Origin: Haloarcula halophila
Lineage (GTDB): Archaea > Halobacteriota > Halobacteria > Halobacteriales > Haloarculaceae
Direction: 5' to 3'
DNA: 64,000 nucleotides
Assembly: GCF_029278565.1 (NCBI RefSeq)
Contig: NZ_CP119559.1
Location: 1,178,001-1,242,000, forward strand
Position 1 is the first letter of the stretch. Each line of letters begins with the position of its first letter. Shown piece by piece: positions 25,472 through 33,972 of the stretch. A model generated the notes under the pieces. The model saw only the letters and a list, made by a program, of their open reading frames with translations, made no database searches and was not told the DNA's origin. Both the position numbers and the translations under genes were made by a program.

Positions 25472-25924
25472 TCAGAAGCCGGGGTCGTCGTCCTCCCGTT
25501 CGAACTCCTCGGGAGGGCGGCCCGCCTGGTCGACGACCTCGTCGGAGACGACGATCGGGCAATCGACGCGCAACGCGATCGCGATGCTGTCGGAGGGACG
25601 TGCGTCGAACACCAGATCCCGGCGGCGGTCCTCCGTGTACTGCTCGGCGTCGATCTTCGCGTAGAAGGTGCCGTCGGCCAGATCGTCGATACGAACCCGA
25701 TCGATCGCACCGCCGAACTCCGCGACCATCTCGACGAGGAGATCGTGCGTGAGCGGCCGTTCGAACGGCTCGCCGTCGATCGCTAACTGCATCGACTGCG
25801 CCTGGTCGGAGCTGACGAAGATCGGGACGATCTCTCCACGCGCACGGAGGAGGACGACCGGCGTCCCCGTCCCCTCGTCGTCGACGCCGACACCGACGCC
25901 CTCGACCGTGGCCTCGTGTTCCAT
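25472..25924 (-). CDS. Bifunctional nuclease (BFN/DUF151) family protein
   Basis: 150 residues. The DUF151 core is visible: LRARGEIVPIFVSSDQA (26-42), PLTHDLLVEMVAEFG (57-71), and DLVFDARPSDSIAIALRVDCPI (about 103-124), where ARPSDSIALALR is the family signature. In plants and some bacteria members have been reported as nucleases; the archaeal role is not settled. The C-terminal tail is acidic. It has its own short upstream region, divergent from the membrane protein gene at 26038. Confidence 0.87.
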   Translation of the reverse strand: MEHEATVEGVGVGVDDEGTGTPVVLLRARGEIVPIFVSSDQAQSMQLAIDGEPFERPLTHDLLVEMVAEFGGAIDRVRIDDLADGTFYAKIDAEQYTEDRRRDLVFDARPSDSIAIALRVDCPIVVSDEVVDQAGRPPEEFEREDDDPGF

Positions 25925-26037
25925 ACCCCGGGATTGTAGACGGAGCTATGAAAATGTATACCCCGCTACCGACTGTCGCTATCGTCGCACAGGCGGCGAA
26001 CACGGTACTTTTGGCCGTCCACTCCCAAGCGGGCCAC

Positions 26038-26337
26038 ATGGACGACGCCGCCGAACGCGGGATGGGGGCCGAAAACCGTGCCCGGACGACCGCCGATCTC
26101 CTCGAAGACGACGAGGAGGCGGACGTGGGTGTCGACCGCCTGCGCGCGGCCAAGTACGTCGCCCCGTTTCTCTTCCTGGGGCTGTTCGACCTCGTGTTGT
26201 TGCTCGGCTGGGGGCTCGATCCGCTGTGGGGGTTCATGATTCTCCCCCCGATCCTGTTCGTCAGCGTGTTGGCCTGGATCGCCTTCCGGACCGGGTTCGC
26301 GAGCGAACGGACCGGACAGGACCGGCCACAGAACTAG
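26038..26337 (+). CDS. Small two-helix membrane protein
   Basis: 99 residues from the ATG at 26038; a TATA-like GTACTTTT centred at about 26010 supports this over the longer frame from 25948. Residues 1-42 are acidic and soluble (DLLEDDEEADVGVDRL), then two membrane helices at about 46-66 and 70-88, and a short charged tail. No family recognised. Its last bases overlap the end of the convergent DUF3194 gene. Confidence 0.72.
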   Translation: MDDAAERGMGAENRARTTADLLEDDEEADVGVDRLRAAKYVAPFLFLGLFDLVLLLGWGLDPLWGFMILPPILFVSVLAWIAFRTGFASERTGQDRPQN

Positions 26338-26567
26338 TCGAACAGGTCGTCGACCGCCCCGCGTGCGGCGAGCGCGGCGTCGTCGGCGACCTGCCGCTCG
26401 TCGGCGTTGGTATCCGGCGCGTTGACGTAGACGTCCACGTCGAGGACCCCGTCTTCGAACGTGACGGTTACGTCGATGTCCTCGATCTCGCCGACATCGA
26501 ACCGGGAGAAGACGACGTTTTCGGCCGCGTTGGCGGCCGTCTCGACGACTTCGTCGTCTGTCGGCAT
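26334..26567 (-). CDS. DUF3194 family protein
   Basis: 77 residues from the ATG at 26567. Acidic, with MPTDDEVVETAANAAENVVF at the N terminus and a single beta sheet region (VTVTFEDGVLDVDVYVNAP), matching DUF3194, a small archaeal family encoded next to prefoldin beta. It starts four bases after the pfdB stop, so translation is probably coupled. Function unknown; the constant partnership suggests a role with prefoldin or in translation. Confidence 0.82.
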   Translation of the reverse strand: MPTDDEVVETAANAAENVVFSRFDVGEIEDIDVTVTFEDGVLDVDVYVNAPDTNADERQVADDAALAARGAVDDLFD

Positions 26568-26571
26568 CGCC

Positions 26572-26961
26572 TTATGCGCCGCCTGCGCCGGGACCGCCTG
26601 CCGGGCCGCCGCCGGGGCCGCCACCGAGCATCTGCTGGAGTTCGCTCTGGAGCTCCTCGAACTGCTCTTGGACGCGACTTTCCTGCTTTTCGAGGGTCTC
26701 GACGCGGACTTCGAGGTTGCTGACCTTCTCTTCGAGGTCGTCGTGCGCTTCGTCGAGATCCGTCTGGACCAGCAGTTCGCCGACCTCGCGGTACATCACG
26801 GTGTCGTCCTCGACGTCGTCGAGTTCGTCCAGGGCAGTCTGTGACTCTTGGAGGTCTGTCTCGGCCTGCTGTTTCTGTGCGGCGACCTGCTGTGCGGTCT
26901 CCTGCAGGTCCTGCAGTTCCTCGAGCTTCTCCTGTGCTTCGGGTGGGAGATTTCCTTGCAT
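26572..26961 (-). CDS. pfdB: Prefoldin subunit beta
   Basis: 129 residues. Two long coiled-coil helices (about 8-50 and 70-112) surround a short beta hairpin with [17 protein letters not shown] (51-67), the central barrel of the prefoldin hexamer. The protein ends with a Gly/Ala-rich tail ([18 protein letters not shown]) beyond the normal family length. Prefoldin (2 alpha, 4 beta) captures unfolded proteins and passes them to the thermosome. The alpha subunit gene is not here. Confidence 0.93.
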   Translation of the reverse strand: MQGNLPPEAQEKLEELQDLQETAQQVAAQKQQAETDLQESQTALDELDDVEDDTVMYREVGELLVQTDLDEAHDDLEEKVSNLEVRVETLEKQESRVQEQFEELQSELQQMLGGGPGGGPAGGPGAGGA

Positions 26962-27020
26962 ACTCCGACGGTCGAGGTCCGCAGTGTTAAACCCACGCTT
27001 TCACCCTGAGCGGCAGGCCC

Positions 27021-27785
27021 CTACTCGGGATAGAGTTCCTGCTCGCGGTCGATCGCGTCGATCCGCTCGATTTCACTCTCGTCCAGGTCCAACTCGGCAG
27101 CTTCGCGATTAGCCCGCAGGTGCTCGCGGGAGGACGCTTTCGGAATCGTGACGACGTTGTCGTGAGCGAGCACCCAGGCGATGCTGACGGCGGCGGGTGT
27201 GGTGTCGTGGGTCGCCGCGATGTCGGTGATCGTCGGATCGTCGAAGACAGCCCCGCCCGCCAGCGGCGAGTACGCGACCAGCGGATAGCCGTGAGTCTGT
27301 GCGTCCGCGAGCAACTCCCGACGGGAGAAGAACGGATGGAACTCGACCTGGTGGGCCGCGATAGGTGCGTCGAGATGCTCGCGAGCGGTCGCCAGTTGCT
27401 CGGGCTCGAAGTTCGAGAGGCCGACGTGGGTCGCCAGTCCGTCCTCCCGGACCGCATCGAGTGCCGGGAGCGTCCCGCCCGGCTCGTAGTCGCCGCGAGG
27501 GCGATGGACGTACAGCAGATCGACCGCGTCCAGCCCGAGCCGGTCGAGACTCGCTTCGGTTCCCCGCCGGACGTCGTCACCGGCCAGACGATCGACCCAC
27601 AGTTTCGTCGCGACGAGCAGCTCCGAGCGGTCGATCGACGCCGCGGCGATCCCGTCGCCGACGACACCTTCGTTCTCGTAGATCTGTGCGGTATCGAGAT
27701 GGCGGTACCCGATCTCGATCGCGGTCGCGACCGTCGATGCGTCGGAGATTCCCATCGTCCCGAGGCCGACAGGCGGAAGATGCAT
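27021..27785 (-). CDS. Aldo/keto reductase
   Basis: 254 residues from the ATG at 27785. The catalytic tetrad is readable: Asp and Tyr in YRHLDTAQIYENE (about 27-39), Lys in VATKLW (about 58-63), and His in LYVHRPRG (about 91-98). NADPH-binding features VTIPKASSREHLRAN (about 214-228) complete the fold. It would reduce an aldehyde or ketone; the substrate is unknown. It sits with a DUF7344 gene between pcc1 and pfdB, where I would expect those two to be adjacent, so this pair looks like an insertion. Confidence 0.9.
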   Translation of the reverse strand: MHLPPVGLGTMGISDASTVATAIEIGYRHLDTAQIYENEGVVGDGIAAASIDRSELLVATKLWVDRLAGDDVRRGTEASLDRLGLDAVDLLYVHRPRGDYEPGGTLPALDAVREDGLATHVGLSNFEPEQLATAREHLDAPIAAHQVEFHPFFSRRELLADAQTHGYPLVAYSPLAGGAVFDDPTITDIAATHDTTPAAVSIAWVLAHDNVVTIPKASSREHLRANREAAELDLDESEIERIDAIDREQELYPE

Positions 27786-27822
27786 ACGCGACGGTCGACC
27801 GGCGATCCAAAGGGGTTGTCGG

Positions 27823-28230
27823 TCAGAACTCCCGGTGGTCGGTGACGGCATCGGCGTGTTCCGCCCACTTCTCGACGGTGGGCGCTCCCCAGTACCGGAC
27901 CGTTTCGCTGCGCTCGTCGAAATCCAGTACGCCGAAGTCGTGGAGTTTCGGGAGATGTGTCTCGATCAGTTCGGTCTCGACGGCGTCGACGGTTGCGTCG
28001 GTCGGGGGGACTGAACTCGACTGTCCACGGGTGCTGACGGCGACGGCGAGAGGACGGACATCGATAGCCTGCTGGTCGGCCGTCGAGAGGTGTCGGCAGA
28101 CTGCGCGCCGCCGCCAGTCCGCGAGGATGTCGAAGACGTCGTCGACGATCGGCGTCGTGAACCCACGGTCCTGTGGCGTCATTCCCTGCCACTGCTCACC
28201 CGTTGAACCGTCGGTACTACGGTTTGACAT
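27823..28230 (-). CDS. DUF7344-type winged-helix protein
   Basis: 135 residues. A winged-helix-like core is visible: FDILADWRRRAVCRHLS (33-49) and VETELIETHLPKLHDFGVLDFDERSETVRYW (84-114), the arrangement seen in haloarchaeal DUF7344 proteins that resemble HTH regulators. One Cys only. Possible regulator of the adjacent aldo/keto reductase, whose start codon lies 38 bases from its stop; that is inference from position. Family name from memory. Confidence 0.75.
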   Translation of the reverse strand: MSNRSTDGSTGEQWQGMTPQDRGFTTPIVDDVFDILADWRRRAVCRHLSTADQQAIDVRPLAVAVSTRGQSSSVPPTDATVDAVETELIETHLPKLHDFGVLDFDERSETVRYWGAPTVEKWAEHADAVTDHREF

Positions 28231-28308
28231 ACACCGATACGATTGACCGCCCCGGGTATCAACTGACTATCTAGCTACCTAGACGAGGCTTCGGACACTG
28301 TCTCCCGA

Positions 28309-28584
28309 CTATCCTTCTCGGGTGCTCTGGACCGTTCCCGCACCGGTATCGGCCCTCTCAGCGGTCCCCACCAGCGTCAGCCAGGTGTTACAACCGGCTC
28401 GCAGCGCGACGAGGTCGTCGGCAGTCACCGTGATCTCGACGGTGTCCCCCTCGCGCACGAGCGTCGCGGTCGTCCTGTCACCGTCGATCGCACCGATCTC
28501 GGGGCGGACGCTGCGCTCGACCCGGCGAGCGCGTTCGGCTGAGTCGAACGGAACGGAGAGAACAGTGGTGTGTGGACCGCTCAC
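28309..28584 (-). CDS. pcc1: KEOPS complex subunit Pcc1
   Basis: 91 residues, GTG start overlapping the rpoP stop (GTGA). Small alpha/beta protein with [22 protein letters not shown] (8-29), the Pcc1 pattern in which a first strand and helix precede [22 protein letters not shown]. Pcc1 is the dimerisation subunit of the KEOPS complex that makes the t6A37 modification on ANN-decoding tRNAs with Kae1, Bud32 and Cgi121. Only this subunit is encoded here. Cotranscription with rpl43e and rpoP is expected from the overlaps and order. Confidence 0.87.
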   Translation of the reverse strand: MSGPHTTVLSVPFDSAERARRVERSVRPEIGAIDGDRTTATLVREGDTVEITVTADDLVALRAGCNTWLTLVGTAERADTGAGTVQSTREG

Positions 28585-28715
28585 TCGACGTTGATTTCTT
28601 TGATGTCTGGCGCGCGCTCCTTGAGCAGCACCCGGTGCCCACAGTACGGACAGCGGACGCCACCGTACTCGTCGAGCGTCACGTCGCGCTTACAGCGAGA
28701 ACACTTGTAGCTCAT
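28581..28715 (-). CDS. rpoP: DNA-directed RNA polymerase subunit P (Rpb12)
   Basis: 44 residues, too short for many gene callers. Reads [19 protein letters not shown] then [20 protein letters not shown] and ends INVE. Two C-x2-C pairs (CSRC, CPYC) bind one zinc; [11 protein letters not shown] is the conserved tail that contacts the polymerase. It is an essential subunit of the archaeal RNA polymerase assembly platform. The stop overlaps the pcc1 start; the start lies 26 bases after the rpl43e stop. Confidence 0.95.
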   Translation of the reverse strand: MSYKCSRCKRDVTLDEYGGVRCPYCGHRVLLKERAPDIKEINVE

Positions 28716-28741
28716 ACGTTGTGTGTGTCGATGGAGACTCT

Positions 28742-29020
28742 TTACTCCTCGTCTTCTCCCAGCGCGGCACGGATCGAGCGGCGGACGGTCTTGCCACCGG
28801 GCGTCTCGGGCTTGTAGCTCCCGCCGGTGAACGTGTACTCACAGTAGCCGCACTGCCAGATACCGGTTCCCTGCCGGTCGACACGGTCCTCACCGCAGTT
28901 CGGGCAGGTGTGGTCTTCGTTCATCTCCGCTTCGATCTCGGCGACGCGGCGGCGTGAGACACGACCGTAGCGAGCACCGAACCGGCCGGCGCTTCCGGTA
29001 CGTCCCTTTTTGCTGGCCAT
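28742..29020 (-). CDS. rpl43e: Ribosomal protein eL43 (L37Ae)
   Basis: 92 residues from the ATG at 29020. [20 protein letters not shown] is the basic N terminus; CPNC (39-42) and CGYC (about 57-60) make the zinc ribbon; [17 protein letters not shown] follows. A component of the archaeal large subunit. The ATG at 29020 is chosen because all family members start MA(S/K)K near this point and a TATA-like CTTATGTG lies about 30 bases upstream on the minus strand. First gene of the rpl43e-rpoP-pcc1 operon. Confidence 0.95.
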   Translation of the reverse strand: MASKKGRTGSAGRFGARYGRVSRRRVAEIEAEMNEDHTCPNCGEDRVDRQGTGIWQCGYCEYTFTGGSYKPETPGGKTVRRSIRAALGEDEE

Positions 29021-29132
29021 AGTGTTCTGCTGTCCGCCGAGCGTCCACATAAGCCCTTCGAGAGCGAGTTCCGCGGCTGGTTCCGTTCGGTATAGACTCA
29101 CAGGGGACACGGGAGCCAGAAGTGGCACCTGA

Positions 29133-29166
29133 GAGAGATAGTATTTATGCAATCATAATATCTCTC
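29133..29166. repeat. AT-rich inverted repeat (possible operator)
   Basis: GAGAGATAGTAT (29133-29144) and ATAATATCTCTC (29155-29166) match as inverted repeats in 11 of 12 positions, separated by the ten bases TTATGCAATC. It lies between rpl43e and the divergent small membrane protein gene. It is followed by another AT-rich block (AATTAACG, ACATAAAAACGG). The symmetry and low GC suggest a regulator binding site or a bidirectional promoter element; no protein can be assigned. Confidence 0.6.
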
Positions 29167-29234
29167 AATTAACGTCAGACAACATAAAAACGGCCACAGC
29201 TTCTAAGCGTTCGTGTCGAGAACCCTCGAACTGT

Positions 29235-29459
29235 ATGGACGAAGCACTCGAAGTCGTCGACATCGTCGCGGACTCGGGATTCGAGGGCATCGTCACCTGG
29301 GTCCTCCGTCTCGTGGGACTCGTCGTCCTGATCGCCGGGCTAGGAATGTGGCTGTTTACCGATGCCGGGCTCTTGGTCGTGCCGGCGCTGCTGATCCTGG
29401 GTGGATTGGTGTTGCTGGCCGCGCCGAGTGTCCTCCTCCTGCTCGCCGAGTTCGTCTGA
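29235..29459 (+). CDS. Small two-helix membrane protein
   Basis: 74 residues. MDEALEVVDIVADSGFEG is followed by two hydrophobic helices at about 21-43 and 46-72, with nothing beyond the second but EFV. TATA-like CTTCTAAGC at 29200-29208 is about 31 bases upstream. No family recognised; looks like one of the many small haloarchaeal membrane proteins. Overlapping reading frames here are poorer in codon use. Confidence 0.65.
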   Translation: MDEALEVVDIVADSGFEGIVTWVLRLVGLVVLIAGLGMWLFTDAGLLVVPALLILGGLVLLAAPSVLLLLAEFV

Positions 29460-29492
29460 CGGGCCAACGTCACCCTCGTCGGTGGACGGGCG

Positions 29493-30221
29493 TTACTCTT
29501 GGAGTTCAGCCGCTTGAAGCGCCTCGTTGAGATCGGCACGGACGTGTTCACCCAGTTCGCGGTCGCCGGCGGTCGTGACCACACGGTTCTCTTGAACGCT
29601 CGAGCCGTCCCGGATCAACACCCGGACGTTCCCGTTCGCGTCCGCCCGCGTAGCCTTCGCTCGGACGCCACCACGGGCCCCGGAGCCGCTGGCGTCGATC
29701 GGCCCCGGAATGACCTTCTTGACGTGAGGATGGTCCGCGACGGTCTGGAGGGCCTGCTGCCCGGTCCGGCCGCCGATCAGCGTCGAGTGGCTCCCGCCGA
29801 GCTTCTCGGCCAGCGACGCCTCGACGACCTCCAGGGCGGGTTCGCCGCGGCGGTCGAGGACCCGCTGGACCGGGTCGTCGCCTTCGACCCGGTAGAACTC
29901 GTAGTGGAGTTGGCCCCGGACGGCACCGATGACGGCCCGATCCCCCGTGACGTACACCTCCTCCGGTCGCTTCCGGCGCACCTCGTCTGCGATCAGCCCG
30001 GCGAAGTTGCGCAGTTCCACCACGGCCGACTGGTCGCTTCCCCCGCCCTCCGGCGTGGTCGTCACCGTTCGCTGGCCGACGACCTCGTCGTCGGCGATAC
30101 AGGAGACAGTCGCCCGGTCCCGGCCCAGTTCCAGGACGACGACCTCCGTATTGGCAGTGTGACAGACCAGGCAGTAATCGCCCGGTCGGGAGAGCGGCGT
30201 CGCACACTGCCGACAGTCCAT
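29493..30221 (-). CDS. DUF2103 zinc-ribbon protein
   Basis: 242 residues. An N-terminal zinc ribbon is formed by CRQC (3-6) and CLVC (17-20). The middle holds GGSHSTLIGGRTGQQALQTV (about 142-161) followed by ADHPHVKKVIPGPI, the DUF2103 signature, and the C-terminal domain ends NRVVTTAGDRELGEHVRAD. The family is archaeal and of unknown function; the sequence suggests nucleic-acid or nucleotide binding. Divergent from the channel-like gene at 30322; its TATA-like box reads GCTTATCCC on the minus strand at about 30243-30251, 26 bases from the start. Confidence 0.82.
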   Translation of the reverse strand: MDCRQCATPLSRPGDYCLVCHTANTEVVVLELGRDRATVSCIADDEVVGQRTVTTTPEGGGSDQSAVVELRNFAGLIADEVRRKRPEEVYVTGDRAVIGAVRGQLHYEFYRVEGDDPVQRVLDRRGEPALEVVEASLAEKLGGSHSTLIGGRTGQQALQTVADHPHVKKVIPGPIDASGSGARGGVRAKATRADANGNVRVLIRDGSSVQENRVVTTAGDRELGEHVRADLNEALQAAELQE

Positions 30222-30321
30222 GGTCGTCTATACGGGACCTGCCGGGGATAAGCGGGGCGGTCCGTCGCTCGACCATGTGCATTGCCAACACATTTTTTGC
30301 TCGGCTGTCCAACAGACTCCC

Positions 30322-31062
30322 GTGCGTGCCGGACCGCTCGGATCGCTGCGAGAACGGGTGCGGGCAGCGACGCGACCGTTGACGGCGTTCGTGGCGGTCG
30401 TCGCCGCCAGCATCGCCGGGTTCGTCGCGTTGACCGGTATCTCGGTCGTCGACGCGGCCTTCTGGTTGCTCGACCCGACCAGCATCGAGTTGTACTTCGA
30501 ACACCACGACGGACCGGAGCGGACGACCAAAGGGTTCGCCGTCGTCGCGTTCACGGCGTTGATTCTCGCCGGCATCTGGGTCGGGGAATCGGCGCTGGAC
30601 GCGGCCTTCGACGGCCGACTGGAGGAGGAACTCAGACGTATGCAAACGGAACGGAAGATCGCGGAACTCACCGACCACGTCGTCGTCTGTGGACACGGGA
30701 TGTTCGGACGAACAGTCGCAGAACGGCTCCGATCCCGTGGGCGGTCGGTCGTCGTCGTCGAATCCGACGAGAGCCAGCGGGAGCGCATCGACGAGTCGAC
30801 GCTGGTCGTCGCGGGCGACGCGCGTCGGGAACCGGTCTTGGAGGAAGCCGGCGTCGACCGTGCAGCGGCGGTGGTCGCGGCCATCGACGATTCGAGCGCG
30901 AACATCCAGATCGGCGTCGCCGTGAGCCAGTTGGCGCCGGAGGCACGACTCGTGGTCCGGGTCGGGGAGCGGATGTACGAGTCGACGGCCAGGCGTGTGG
31001 GTGCCGACGTGGTGGTCATCCCCGAAGAGGTCAGCGGCTCGGAGGTAGCAGAAGAGCTGTGA
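30322..31062 (+). CDS. Two-helix membrane protein with NAD-binding (TrkA-N/RCK) domain
   Basis: 246 residues, GTG start 27 bases after the TATA-like CATTTTTTGC at 30291. Two membrane helices (about 20-39 and 75-95) flank a loop AFWLLDPTSIELYF that sits where a K+ channel pore helix and filter would be, but the T-x-G-Y/F-G filter is absent. A soluble RCK-like Rossmann domain follows (VVVCGHGMFGRTVAERL, 117-133, with a G-x-G-x2-G nucleotide loop; VVESDESQRERI; AGDARREPVL). It may be a degenerate channel or a regulatory membrane protein that senses NAD. Archaeal relatives are often annotated as K+ channel family. Confidence 0.78.
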   Translation: MRAGPLGSLRERVRAATRPLTAFVAVVAASIAGFVALTGISVVDAAFWLLDPTSIELYFEHHDGPERTTKGFAVVAFTALILAGIWVGESALDAAFDGRLEEELRRMQTERKIAELTDHVVVCGHGMFGRTVAERLRSRGRSVVVVESDESQRERIDESTLVVAGDARREPVLEEAGVDRAAAVVAAIDDSSANIQIGVAVSQLAPEARLVVRVGERMYESTARRVGADVVVIPEEVSGSEVAEEL

Positions 31063-31067
31063 ACCGG

Positions 31068-32438
31068 TCACACGGCAGGGTCGCCCTTGCGGAACTCCCG
31101 CAGTAGAACCGTCGCGTAGCTCCCTTTCGGGAGCGAAAAGGAAAACGCCAGGTCGTCCCCGTCGCGGGCGACGGCCAGATCGGTCCGGAGCAGGACTGCC
31201 CGGCGGGTCCCCGTCGAGTCGAACTCCCCCGGGAGGTCGAAGTCACCGGGTTCCAGGCCGACTTCGGCGAGCACCGCCCGTTCGATCTCTCCGGGGTCGC
31301 CGTCTGCCAGGTCCGTCTCGGTCCCGATCAGCGGCGCTGTGACGAACGCCCGTCCACGCGCACAGTGTCGTTGGACGGTCCGCAGGCGTCGATCCGTCAC
31401 CCGCTGGGTTCGGTCGGTGTCCGGGAGCCGGAGGCCCTCGGGCGCGTCACCGTCGGCGAAACAGACCACGTCGCCCTCGACGGGGCGGTCGAACGGAAGC
31501 CCCCGTGCCAGCCGCTCAGAGAGGATGCGGTTGAAGACGTACGACTGGGCGGCGTTGACGAACAGCGTCTGGAGGTTCGACGGGACCGCCTCCAGCGCGT
31601 CCCGGAAGTCCGCCGGGGTCCCGGCACCGTTCTCGACGAGCCGGTGACAGATCGAGCGTTCGTAGCCGAGCGCACGGGGCAGTCGCTCCAGCGCACCGGC
31701 CCAGTCGTGGGTCTCGTCGACGTAGGCCCGTGCCTCGCGGGTATCCGCCGGTTCCCGTTCGCTCGGGTTCCCGACGTAGGCCAGCACGGCACCTTTCCAC
31801 TCCCCGCGGGCGATCTGGAGGCCGACCTCGTGGGTGACTGGCCGGCGCGACCCGAACCGCTGTTGGCCGAAGTAGTTGGGGACGCCGACGGTCCGTTCGT
31901 CGTCAGGGAGGCCCCTCCCGGACCCCTCGTCCCCGTCCTCGCCGGCGCCGAACGCCGCTAGATCGCCGAGTACCGACGCGGCGTTGTCCGGTGCGTCCGC
32001 CTCGCGGACGACGATCTCGAAGGCGTTGCCAGCCAGATCACCGAAGAGGATGGGCCGGCCGGCACGGCCGATCACCTCGATGTCGGCGTCGTCGATCGCG
32101 GGGACAGCCTCGGCGTCGATCCCCTTGACCGAGAACAGTTGGCGGGTGACCGCGCGCTTGTCCTTGGTCCCCGCCCAGGAGACCCGCTCCCGGGAGATAC
32201 CCAGCCGGTCCGACAGCGCACTCGCGAAGTCGTTGGTGTCCCAGTCGCGCAGCTCCACACGCACGACGAGATGGGGGTAGGCACCGGTGTCGGCGTCGAC
32301 GGGTTCGGTGTCGAACGCCTCCAGTTCCGTGACCCGGAAGTCCGCCGGTGACTCCCTGAGGTGGCCGCCCACGCCGTCGGCGTCACTGACGTAGTACTCC
32401 ATGCCGACCGACTGTTCGATCGCGTGGGCCTCGCGCAT
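31068..32438 (-). CDS. truD: tRNA pseudouridine(13) synthase TruD
   Basis: 456 residues, the longer archaeal form. The catalytic Asp lies in [15 protein letters not shown] (about 90-104), the TruD-specific motif. [13 protein letters not shown] (about 188-200) and [19 protein letters not shown] (about 290-308) are also characteristic, and the inserted TRUD domain lies between. It isomerises U13 of certain tRNAs; archaeal enzymes may also modify U35. The gene starts 54 bases from the divergent-free upstream MFS stop and ends five bases from the channel-like gene, convergent with it. Confidence 0.95.
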   Translation of the reverse strand: MREAHAIEQSVGMEYYVSDADGVGGHLRESPADFRVTELEAFDTEPVDADTGAYPHLVVRVELRDWDTNDFASALSDRLGISRERVSWAGTKDKRAVTRQLFSVKGIDAEAVPAIDDADIEVIGRAGRPILFGDLAGNAFEIVVREADAPDNAASVLGDLAAFGAGEDGDEGSGRGLPDDERTVGVPNYFGQQRFGSRRPVTHEVGLQIARGEWKGAVLAYVGNPSEREPADTREARAYVDETHDWAGALERLPRALGYERSICHRLVENGAGTPADFRDALEAVPSNLQTLFVNAAQSYVFNRILSERLARGLPFDRPVEGDVVCFADGDAPEGLRLPDTDRTQRVTDRRLRTVQRHCARGRAFVTAPLIGTETDLADGDPGEIERAVLAEVGLEPGDFDLPGEFDSTGTRRAVLLRTDLAVARDGDDLAFSFSLPKGSYATVLLREFRKGDPAV

Positions 32439-32491
32439 CTGTTAGTGGCTCCTTCGTCGGCACGGGTTTAGCGTTGGCGTTGTGCGGGCGG

Positions 32492-33835
32492 TCAGTCGTA
32501 GGCGTCGAACTCCTCGCCGAACGCGATGAAGTACGCGACACCGAGGAGGCCGACAGCCGAGGCGGTGAGGAAGGCCAGTTGCGGACCGGCTCTGATGGTC
32601 CGGCCGGCGATACCGAGCGCCCACTCGCTGCCGTAGAGCCAGCCGCCCAGGGCGGCGCTGGGGATGACGACGGTGTTGCGCACGAGGTAGTAGGTACCGG
32701 TGACGCGGCCGCCGGCGTCGGCCTCGGCGGGACCGACGATCAGCGCCTTGTGTGCCGGTAAACCGGCGAAGCGTAGCCCGGAGTAGGCAAAGAGCGCGAT
32801 CACGAGCCACTGGTCGGCCGGCGCGAAGATCAGTGCCAGCGGGAAGAGTGCGTACACGGAAAACCCGAGCGCCACGGCGGGCTTGAGGCCGGCGTACTCC
32901 GCGAGTTTCGAGACCGGCGCCATCGAGAGGATGGCGACGACCATCTCGACGCCCAGCAGGACGCCGAAGAAGGCGTCGGGACGCAACGAGAGCCCGAACC
33001 CGGAGAACCCCACGGAGAGAAAGTCCGTGACGACGATGACGAAGAAGACGTAGACCATCCCGTTGGCGAACCGGACGAGCGTGTCCGCGACCAACAGCGG
33101 GAGCAGCGGCGCGGGCATCGACCGCAGGTCCGCGAGCACCTGACCGACGCCCTCGAAGGACTTCCCCAGCGAGTCCTCGCTGGCGTCGTAGAGGACGTGC
33201 TGGGCGACGGTCGCGACCAGCGAGAACGCGATCGCCGCGAGCAGGATCGACTGGAACCCCCCGGAGAACGTCGGCGTCAGCGCGAGCAGGCCGGCCGCGA
33301 GCAGCGGGCCGAACAGGAAGCCGATCCGGCGGAACATCTCCGTGCTGGCAAACCCCATCGCCAGCCGCTGGGGCGGGACCGCCTGTTTGACGATGGCGAA
33401 GGTGGCCCCGAGCCCGAAGGACTTCCAGGCCTGTGCGAGGAAGAGACCGACGAAGACCAGTCCCCAGGCGGGCACCTGCAGCGGGCCGACGGCGACATCG
33501 CCGACGATCGAAGCGAGATACCACAGGCCAAAACCGAGGGTGGCCAGCACGGCGAAGGCCGTCAGCGCCAGCCGCGAGCCGATCCGGTCGGAGATCGCAC
33601 CGCCCGGATACGGGTAGACGGCGCTGATGAGGTTGCCGACGCTGCCGTAGAGACCGATGACGCTCGCGCTCGCGCCCAGGACGCGCAGGTACTCCGGCAC
33701 GTACCGGCCGGTCATCTGGAACGCTAGGCTGAAAGCGAGCATCGACAGCGAGAGGACCAGCACGTCCCGCTCCAGGGCGAAGAACTGCCGGAAGCTATCG
33801 AGCAGGTCGACCGGTTCCTCGCCGTCGGTGGCCAT
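32492..33835 (-). CDS. MFS transporter
   Basis: 447 residues with about twelve hydrophobic helices from residue 25 to 435. The loop between helices 2 and 3 is GGAISDRIGSRLALT (about 79-93), the MFS signature G-x3-D-R-x-G. The central region has PPQRLAMGFASTEMFRRIGF. The substrate is unknown. The minus-strand TATA-like CTAAGTAC at about 33858-33865 is 26 bases before the ATG, divergent from the small gene at 33973. Confidence 0.87.
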   Translation of the reverse strand: MATDGEEPVDLLDSFRQFFALERDVLVLSLSMLAFSLAFQMTGRYVPEYLRVLGASASVIGLYGSVGNLISAVYPYPGGAISDRIGSRLALTAFAVLATLGFGLWYLASIVGDVAVGPLQVPAWGLVFVGLFLAQAWKSFGLGATFAIVKQAVPPQRLAMGFASTEMFRRIGFLFGPLLAAGLLALTPTFSGGFQSILLAAIAFSLVATVAQHVLYDASEDSLGKSFEGVGQVLADLRSMPAPLLPLLVADTLVRFANGMVYVFFVIVVTDFLSVGFSGFGLSLRPDAFFGVLLGVEMVVAILSMAPVSKLAEYAGLKPAVALGFSVYALFPLALIFAPADQWLVIALFAYSGLRFAGLPAHKALIVGPAEADAGGRVTGTYYLVRNTVVIPSAALGGWLYGSEWALGIAGRTIRAGPQLAFLTASAVGLLGVAYFIAFGEEFDAYD

Positions 33836-33972
33836 GGGTGACTCGCACGGTCGGCGGGTACTTAGTTCCGGGAATTGCGGCCAGTAGCGACTATATAGCG
33901 GTATAATGCGGGATTTTCACACACCAGTTCGGGACACGGGACACACATATGGCTCCAGCCCGAGCCACGGGT
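33836..33972. promoter_or_regulatory. Divergent promoter region, MFS gene and small acidic protein
   Basis: 137 bases. Minus strand: CTAAGTAC near 33860 fits the MFS start. Plus strand: ACACATATGG at 33943-33952 is about 26 bases before the ATG at 33973. A third AT-rich block (GACTATATAGCGGTATAATG, 33888-33907) fits neither start and may bind a regulator. Confidence 0.45.
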
